Shown one piece after another: positions 27,201 through 36,200 of a DNA stretch of 64,000 nt (within the stretch, counting starts at the first letter, position 1; every line of letters begins with the position of its first letter). A program made the translations under genes and the position numbers. Location of the stretch: the NCBI GenBank assembly GCA_037783545.1, contig JBBELK010000068.1, positions 2,232,001 to 2,296,000 of the forward strand, given 5' to 3'. This DNA is from Henricia sp. BOLD:AAB3569 (Eukaryota > Echinodermata > Asteroidea > Spinulosida > Echinasteridae). A model generated the notes under the pieces. It did no database searches, was not told the DNA's origin, and saw only the letters and a list, made by a program, of their open reading frames with translations.

Positions 27201-30200
27201 ACTAGCTTAGCTATAAGGCACAGTGGTATACTCCCTCGGGTTTTCCCTATGAACCCAATTTTTCTCTCGGTGTTGCATGGGAGCGCAACTGGGCAAAGTA
27301 ACGAACGCAACACCGAGGGGAAAATTTGGTTCACGGGGGAAACTTGAGGGATATACCACTGTGCCTTATACCTCAACTGGTAGAGCATCTGCCCAGTGAG
27401 TCGGAGGTCTCTGGTTTGAATCCTAATAAGGCCATTGCGATTTCTCTCATCCCAAGTTCGGTTGTTTAATTTCAATGGTGATTAGGCACATACCAGATAT
27501 TGCGTTCGACCAATTTACATATCTACACAATACAAAATGTGCATGTGGTGCTCATAAAATTTACCAAAAACATATTAAGTTAATATATCGAACAATGAAT
27601 TTGACAATTTGGCAGTTCTGCCAGAATCTGTTTCGTGTTTGCTTACTTGATTACGTATTTTACTTGTTTGTATATAAGTCCGTTTTCAATACTTGAGAGA
27701 CTTTTTCACCAATGCCAGTTATCTTCTCTAAAAACAAACGAAATATCTTAAGACAGATCTAAGAAGATAACTTAAGCAACAAATAGTGCGACAACATACC
27801 TTTCTGAAAACCCTGTGTACAAATTTCCTATTTAATGTATGTAACCTAGGACACATACTTTGTGACATTTTTGGTATATTTGAAATTTGCACACGGGGCT
27901 TTCAGGAAGGTATGTTGTGGCACTATTCGTTTCAGTTCTTTAGCTGAAGTTATATCCTTAGATCTATCTTAAGATACTTCTTTTGTTTTGAGAGAAGATG
28001 AATGACATTGTACAGAGATATCATCCTGGAGGAAAAGGTCTTATTTCTGTATTTACTTGTGTGTTGACCTAATAGTTGTTTTGTTTATAGGGTTACTGTT
28101 ACAACGGACTTTGCCCAACAAGAGACGACCAGTGTCAAGATATTTGGGGAACAGGTACATGTAACTGTTGTATTGAACAAACTATTTTAAATCAACCAAG
28201 ACCCTCGTGGTAAAGTTCATACTATACTTCTCAATTTGCTGTAAACGACCACTGAAATTGTCAAAATATAATTGTATGAACAGTAATAATTTAAGGCAAA
28301 TATGGTTATTGATCCCTTAAGACAGATTACAAAACAACAACATCTTACATTCAGAAAGAAAAATCAAAGTTTTTATTAACTTTTTTCTTGAGGGGGGGAA
28401 TATTTCATAAAATAAATTATGCTTGCAGGAAAGAAATTTTAATTCATATTTAGCAGCGAGCCATTGTGGCCTTGCCATTCTATTTATTGTCAACACTCGT
28501 AAATGCTACATATTGGGTACTTATTTTCAGGTTTATTGATTACTTATTTTGAGTTGAATTTCTAATGCTGTAATTTTTCTTTTCATGAAATACCAGAGGC
28601 TACCTCCTCGGATAGCTGTGTAACTCTTAACACGCTGGCACAGTTCCCATTCGGCTATTGTGGTTACACGGTTGGTGAAACGCTAACCTATTCTGATTGT
28701 GCCTCACCGTAAGTTGGCTTCAACTATTTATTAACATTTTTAGTGGTGTTCCCAGTAGACTTTGTTTGGTTAAACTAACGTGGTTGTGCGGTTGAATCAC
28801 AAAATTGGGGACACACGGAGAACTAGCATTCCTGTGAATTTACCGCAACCATGATGTAAAACTTACAGGCTGAGAGTGGCCACGGAAACTTTCCGCGCAG
28901 CCACGGTAGTTTTACAGGGCTGTAATTTAGTCTAATGGGAACAGTTTTGCCCTGTAAAAATAACACGACCCTGCAGTAAATAATGGGCTTGGACAGGAAC
29001 ATTTTAAAGCGGGGTTGCGGTAACTTTCCGCTTGGGCACTGAAAACGAACAGCAAATGGGAATGCATGGACAGATTACATGGAGGAATGTTACTACAAGG
29101 TCACAGTAAGTTCCCACGAGGTAGCGTAAACAAAATGGGAACACTCCTGTCTTTTTGTTAAATCCCTGTGGCTGCATGGATAGTAATTATTGCTGGAGAG
29201 ATTGTGGTGTACCGTTGTTGAGTGGTTTGGGTCGTTAATGAAAACTTGGTGTTGCGGGTTTGACACCCCGCCGTGGCACCTGTGCCCTTGAGCAAGGCAC
29301 TTGATCACAATTGCTTTATCCTTTGGAAGGGATGTAAAGCCGTTAGTCCGGTGTGTCGTGTAACTTTCCTAAATGATCCCAGAGCACTCTTTCGTGAGGA
29401 GCAAAATAATTCCCCAGTGTCTCTGGCCGTCGACTGCCAATGGCACCACCCACCTATGTATCTCGATGTTTAGATGGAAGACACTTAGCTTCATAAAACC
29501 ATTATAATGTGTAGAACACATGAACATTATTCATATTGAATGTGCGCAATATAAATGGAATGATAATTAAATTATTATAATTTGAAATGTTTGTAAAAGC
29601 TCTTTTGTGTTTAAATTGACAGGGAGGGCGTCAGCATTCGAGCCCGGTGCGGACTGCTTCACTGCACAGACACCGCCTTCTCCTTCTTCCCACACGGCCT
29701 CACACCACGCGGAAATAATTTCGGGGATTATTGTGTGTAAGTTTGAAACTGAAGAAGATATCATGTTACTGCCCAACCGCTCTGATAAGACCCATGCTTA
29801 TAACATGGAGAATCTTGGGTCTCAATTCTCTGTTCTCTACTTTTTAAATTCCTGATAATACACAGTTACTCCACGGTGGGTCCACCAGGATTCAAATCGC
29901 GGATCTTCTGCTTAATGCACAGACGCCCTACCAATTGAGCTATGAAGCCAACTGGTGGTCTCGAAACACGGTAGTGGAGTTGTTCCTCACTGATTGGGAT
30001 TGGCTATCATGTGAACTTAACAAGCCCTACAGAGGGATAAACTCTTCAATGAGATAACCACTCCTCCCAGAGATCACTTAAGATCTCTTGATTTTATTTT
30101 TTTATTTTTTTTATTTATACTTTTTTTTTTAAGTTTAGAGTTTTTTTGTAGAATTTGCTGTAGGTGGGGCATTGCATTGTTTGTACCTGAGGCAGGATTG

Positions 30201-33200
30201 GTTTTCTTCTTTCCCACAGATCCCTTTGGGTGGGCGATCTCAACCAAGCTGATATCGTCAACCCTTCTGATGTGGCAGATGGTACGAAATGTGACGACGG
30301 AAAGGTACAATGTCCAGGGGCCCATTTCATGGCGGCTTAAGCACTAGCTGAAAAGGTGTGCTTACTGTAGATGAAAAAGTTGTGCTAACGTTACCGCTAT
30401 TTCACGGACGCGGCGTGCTTAAGCATGCACGTGCTTGGTAAAGGGCATTGCTGCGTCGCTAGTGTTTAGCAAATTTTGCCTCTGAAGCTAGCAAACATTT
30501 AGCAGTGCTTAATACAGAGTTGCCAACCCTCCCTGATTTTGCGACAGATTTCTTTTAAAAAAAAGGAAAGGAAGGGGCATGCTCCCAACTCCTTGGCTTT
30601 TGAGCCTGCATTTAACCCGGCGATAGAGCCGACTACTGCTCGGGTTTGCAGTTTCCTTCCCCAGTGCAAGCACCAGATACCCATTAATGGCTGGGTGGCC
30701 GCGGTCCGCTACACCAGCTGACGCTGGTGGCGATGTACAGCTAAGTTTTCCAGGCCAATGGAAAAGCATGTGACCGCTTCGAGGTTCTAACTCACGATTG
30801 CAACCCCGACACTCTACCGCTGAGCCACAGTGCTGTACACAAAAAACAAAAAATGGGTGATCTTGTAACTCTTAAAAATTAAAAATCAGGGAGGGTTGGC
30901 AGCTCCGGAAATAGCCGGCGCCTCTGTTAGCACAAAATCGGCTGCTAAAAAACGCCATGAAATTGGCCCCAGGTCTTTGTTTCTAAGGGAAGACACACAA
31001 ATCTAACCACCGGTACCGGCGTTTTTTTCAGTGGTACCGCCTGCACAAAGGGAGGAAGATTGCGGTTTCTCCCTTCGTGCAGGCCGTACCACTAACAAAA
31101 CTGCCGGTACCACTTCTGGTACCGGCGGTTAGATTTGTGTCTCTTCCCTAATCAGTGTTGTTGTTGAGGCATTCACAAGTCCATCACAAAGTCCTCACAA
31201 CTTCAAAAGTATTTAGTCGAGCCAAGAATTGAGTGTACAAGCGTGCAGCAGCCAGCGTGCATCCGAATTTTGTTTCCCATGGTCATTGTATTCACAATTT
31301 ACTAAATGCTGATCTTTTCAATCTATGTTGCAATCCTTCAACAGATCTGCCAAGACTTTGAGTGTGTTGCGCTTCAGGTCCTGGGGCTACCACCTTGCCC
31401 AAAGGGACGTGAGGGATCCATCTGCACTGGCAATGGTGTAAGTTTCTTAATGTTTAAAACGTCAAGTTAATACACTGGGTAGATGTATCTATGAGGCAGA
31501 GCTGTAATGAGTTATAGACAAGTGACTTAGTTCAATATAATTAAGTAGATTTGGAAAGCTTGAGTTTTGACAGGAGACTTGAACAAGTAATATGACCCAC
31601 TGATATGCAGACACAAACTTCACAAAGAATGGCTTTCCTTTTTGTTGAAAACTGGACAAAAGAAGATGTTTTTGCGTATGACTTTTTCGTGTATTGGCAT
31701 GGTAATGCACGGACTTGTACGCAAAAATGTAATTCTTTGCCCAGTTTTCGGACAAAATGGCAGCGTCGTTGCAATTGCCATTCTTTGTGAAGCTCGTATC
31801 CGCTTTTGGGCAATTCCATAAATTCAGATTTACATTTCAGAGACTTTCAGGGCTTGTAATGCTTCACGTATTCAAGTTGTTTGATTTTAAACACATGTTC
31901 TTTAAGCATCATTGATGGAAGTGTAATTGCTGAAAAACTTATTGTAATGCCATTCTCAATATGCGCGGTACATCCAGAAATATCTCGGTTTTTGGATGTA
32001 CTCATTGAGTACGTCCGAAACCGAGGGTTTTGGGGACCCTACACACTTACTGAGAATGGCATTACAATCACTTTTTCAGGAATTACACTTCCATCAATGA
32101 TGCTTGAAAAACATGTGTTTAAAATCAAACAACTTGAAATACGTGAAGCATTACAAACCCTCAAGTCTTTGAAATGTAAATCTGAATTTATGGAATTGCC
32201 CCTTTCAGTGGGTCATATTTAAATTAAACAATAAAAATGCATGAACTGCACTTGTTAAGAACCATATCTTTTGTTTCTTGGGTATAATTATCTCTTAAGA
32301 CTTTTGGAAATCATGTTTGTCAAAGTAATGGAAGCCATATTTGGTGTAGCTCTAAACTGTCACAGAAATGAAAATAGAAAAAAACTTTTGTGAATAAAAC
32401 TTTTGTCTATTTGGTGTTTCCATAGGTATGTACAAGTGAAAACAGATGTCTGTGTGACTCGGGATGGACAGGCGAAGCCTGTAATGAGACAGCACCAACA
32501 TCAAGTGTCATCACTGTTACCCTAACAGAGAATGCGACAGACATACCATCGCCAACACCTGTCCCGACAACCGATTCCAACGCGACATTTCCCCCGCCTC
32601 CCCCAAGCATTCCCCCACCATTTCCGACCAATATTTCATCAACACCAGATTCGAACACGACACTGCCCCCATTACCAACAACCATTCCTCCGACTCAAAC
32701 TTCGACCCTCAAAACACCGAATGCAACAGGAATCGTAACGACACAAGATTCAAGTACGACACTGCCGCCGTCCCCCACGACCATTCCTCCAACTCAAACC
32801 TCGACTCCTGAAACACCGGATACGAATGCGACATTTCCACCGCCTCCGCCTAGCATTCCTCCCCCATTCCCAACCGGAAATTTGTCAACACCGGATTTAA
32901 ATGCGACGTTACCATCTGTCCCAACAACCACGAATCCTGTAACCCAAACTTCAATCCCCCAAACACCAGATGCTAATACGACGTTTCCCCCACCTCCGCC
33001 AAGCATACCTCCCCCATTCCCAACTTCTGTCGTAACAGTGGATACAAATGATACAAGTTCTGTGGCAGCAAGTACTAATGTCCCATTCTCAACGAGTGAA
33101 AAGATCCCCACATCAGCTCTGCTGCCAGCCACCCAGCCCCCAGCTACCACCCAGCCCCCTAACACCCAGCCCCCAGCCACCACCCAGCTCCCTAACACCC

Positions 33201-36200
33201 AGCCCCCGGCCACCACCCAGCCCCCGGCCACCACCCAGCCCCCGGCCACCACCCAGCCCCCGGCCACCACCCAGCCCCCGGCCACCACCCAGCCCCCGGC
33301 CACCACCCAGCCCCCGGCCACCACCCAGCCCCCGGCCACCACCCAGCCCCCGGCCACCACCCAGCCCCCGGCCACCACCCAGCCCCCGGCCACCACCCAG
33401 CCCCCGGCCACCACCCAGCCCCCGTCTACCACCCAGCCCTCGGCCACCACCCAGCCCTCGGCCACCGCCCAGCCCTCGGCCACCGCCCAGCCCCCGGCCA
33501 CCGCCCAGCCTCCACCCACCCAGCCCCCTGATGTCCTCACTGCCAACCTAAAGCTGACAATCCTGAATACCCAGAACCTCCCCCTCTATGATACCTCAAT
33601 CAGACTCGTTATAGCAGGAGGAGAAACCAAGTTATTATCTGTCCCAACAATGACCAACGTTGTAGACATCACAACTCCCCTTCTTCGTGACAGCAGCTTG
33701 GGAGTTGTAGTAAGCAAGATGGGATATGCAACCAATGCCATTCGCTGGGCTCCTGGTGCTAATCAACGTAAGATTCCACTGATATACAAATAATGAATGT
33801 TTATGAGTGCAATGGTACAAATATTTTCATAAGTTGAAAGATGGAATGTTGCATAATTCCACCTTGGAATGAAAATATTTTTTCCATTGAACAAATGAAA
33901 AAAAATTGTTTTATAAAACGCCCATAGAGATCATTGTCATTTGATTGGAGAACATCTGACAACCTGAAAATATGAAAAGGTACTTAAGACCCTAGTCCCT
34001 GATATCCCTCGCATCACAATGACCGAATCCGACTCATCTACCACACGTGCGTCTTACACAAACGCGTCTGCTTCAGTGTCGTGCAATGTCACGCGCGTAC
34101 ACAAACACGTGCTTGCAGTAAAAATGCATGCAGTGCACGTGCCGTGCAATGGAAAAAATTGTATGGAATTAAAATGCACGGTTGGTGACGTAGCATTAAA
34201 TGGTTAAATTACTTAACGCCATGTGACCTGCTATCGTCAATTCAAATGACGGGGATCTACTTGGGCGTTATATAATATTTTTTATTGGGGACTATTATAT
34301 TTCTGCGTTGACTGTGTGGACTAAGACGTGATGACATCAAATTCAGGTTTTAGACAAAATGCCAAAACCGTACTTACTGCATTCTCAATCCCTGAAGTGG
34401 ACGAGACAGACACCATGGAACTTGTGCAAAGCTTCAAAATAATGTAATGACGTCGCAGTCTACTTAGTCAGCGTGACAATTTAAAACTCTATTTAAAATG
34501 ACAACCACTATAGCGTACACTTTTTATGCATTCCTTGATTTCTAATAGTTATACTGACATTACGTACCAGACATTTGTGAACTGACCGCCTCGAATGAGG
34601 GCGCTGTATACCACGTTACGTGCACACGCAGTAAATGTTTACATGTAACTAAGGGCCAAGCGCGTGTGCACGTGCTATGTGCTGCATAATCTATTCTGTG
34701 CTAGTCTATGTAACTTTACAGTAAAGATTCGTACGACTGACATACCGATGTACACTGTCGATTTTCACGTAAAAAGGAATTTTTTCGCTTAAAGGCACAG
34801 GCTCGTCAGCAATGCGTGCACGCCAAATTCGTTTCACGAAATACGTAGCTCCATAGCAAAGGCATGGAGCTGCGTATTTCATGACACGAAATTGGCGCGA
34901 GCGCATTGCTGACATGCCTGTGAATTTAATGTAAACTTTAAAATGCCGCCCTCTATCGATGCTATTTGCAAATTTGCTACGGCAGGCCGTTTTCTCGGCA
35001 GAAAGCCCTGAAGTTGGGCATATTGCACGCTCTCATATGCCGTTTGCCCCGCAGATCATTGCACGAATGGGGTGATTTACACGTGGCATATGCTTAGATC
35101 TTTGAAATGATTAGATCTTTGGAATAGGCTATTTGCATTTTCGTTCTGATCGTTGGTATGCACATTGTGACGTCTTGTTGTCAAGACGCTGCACAAACTT
35201 TACCAGTCGCGATCAATGTAAGTTCGTGCATGCGCAGAATGGGTGTTCACGTATTTCTGGTAATGCTTTCAACTGCATTAACTTTTCTCTTGTACAAAAT
35301 TTAAGACATGGTTGACAATTTTGGTATGGATTTTTTTATTTTTGTAATTCAGAATTTGAAGTAAAATTAGCCAAATTGCAAGAAGCCACTGTGGAGATAC
35401 TAGGAGGCAAGGTGCTCATCGAAACACAACCAAATGGTGAGCTTCTAATAATTTTAGGGAGTACCATAAGATTTCGGATCCAATGTTGAAAGCAACCAAA
35501 GATTTCGGATCCAATTACTTCGGATTCTTGGAAACTGAATATCGGAATAATTTGGGTTCTTGGAGACCGAATGTTCGGGTTCTTAAAAACTGAATATTTG
35601 AATATTCAGATTCTTGAATACTGAATATGCAAATATTCGGATTCTTGAATACTGAATATGCAAATATTCGGATTCTTGAATACTAAATATGCAAATATTC
35701 GGATTCTTGAAAACCGAATATTCGGATTCTTTGAAATACAAATATCAGTGATAATTTTAAAATCACAACCACAAATGTAAAAATGTGTAACTATTATTGT
35801 AAACTTTGAGCAGAAAGCAAATCTTTAGATATCATTTGATCAGCTGTTTTTCTTGCCATTGACTGCACAGCTGCAGGACAGAATGCCGTTTTACAGTTCA
35901 ACCACACGCTTCTCAATGGGAACGCAATCACAGCTGGCTATGCACTGACTTCTGATATTGAACTTATCCCGGCAATCGAGGTCGCTAGGTATGACAGCTC
36001 GAACCTCTCCAAGGTCAGGGCTCTAGGGGCGCTGGAGTTGACCATCACTGACAATGACTCTGGAGTTGTGATCTCAATAAATGGGCCCGTGGACATGAGG
36101 GTACCAGTGGCTGCAGGACTAAACATCAAGGCTGGAACAGAAGTTGAGATATGGACGTTCAATGAAACAACAGGTATGACATAGCTGCCAACCTTGGGAC

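Noticed and set aside
31881..32222. 113-codon frame in intron 23
   Set aside because: Lies wholly within the palindromic element and has no family resemblance.
32794..33546. 250-codon minus-strand open frame rich in GGWVVA
   Set aside because: It is the antisense shadow of the 18-bp coding minisatellite of exon 24; no splice logic or family match.
33048..33551. 167-codon Pro/Ser-rich plus-strand frame
   Set aside because: Out-of-frame reading of the same minisatellite; exon 24 phase and flanking domains support the other frame.
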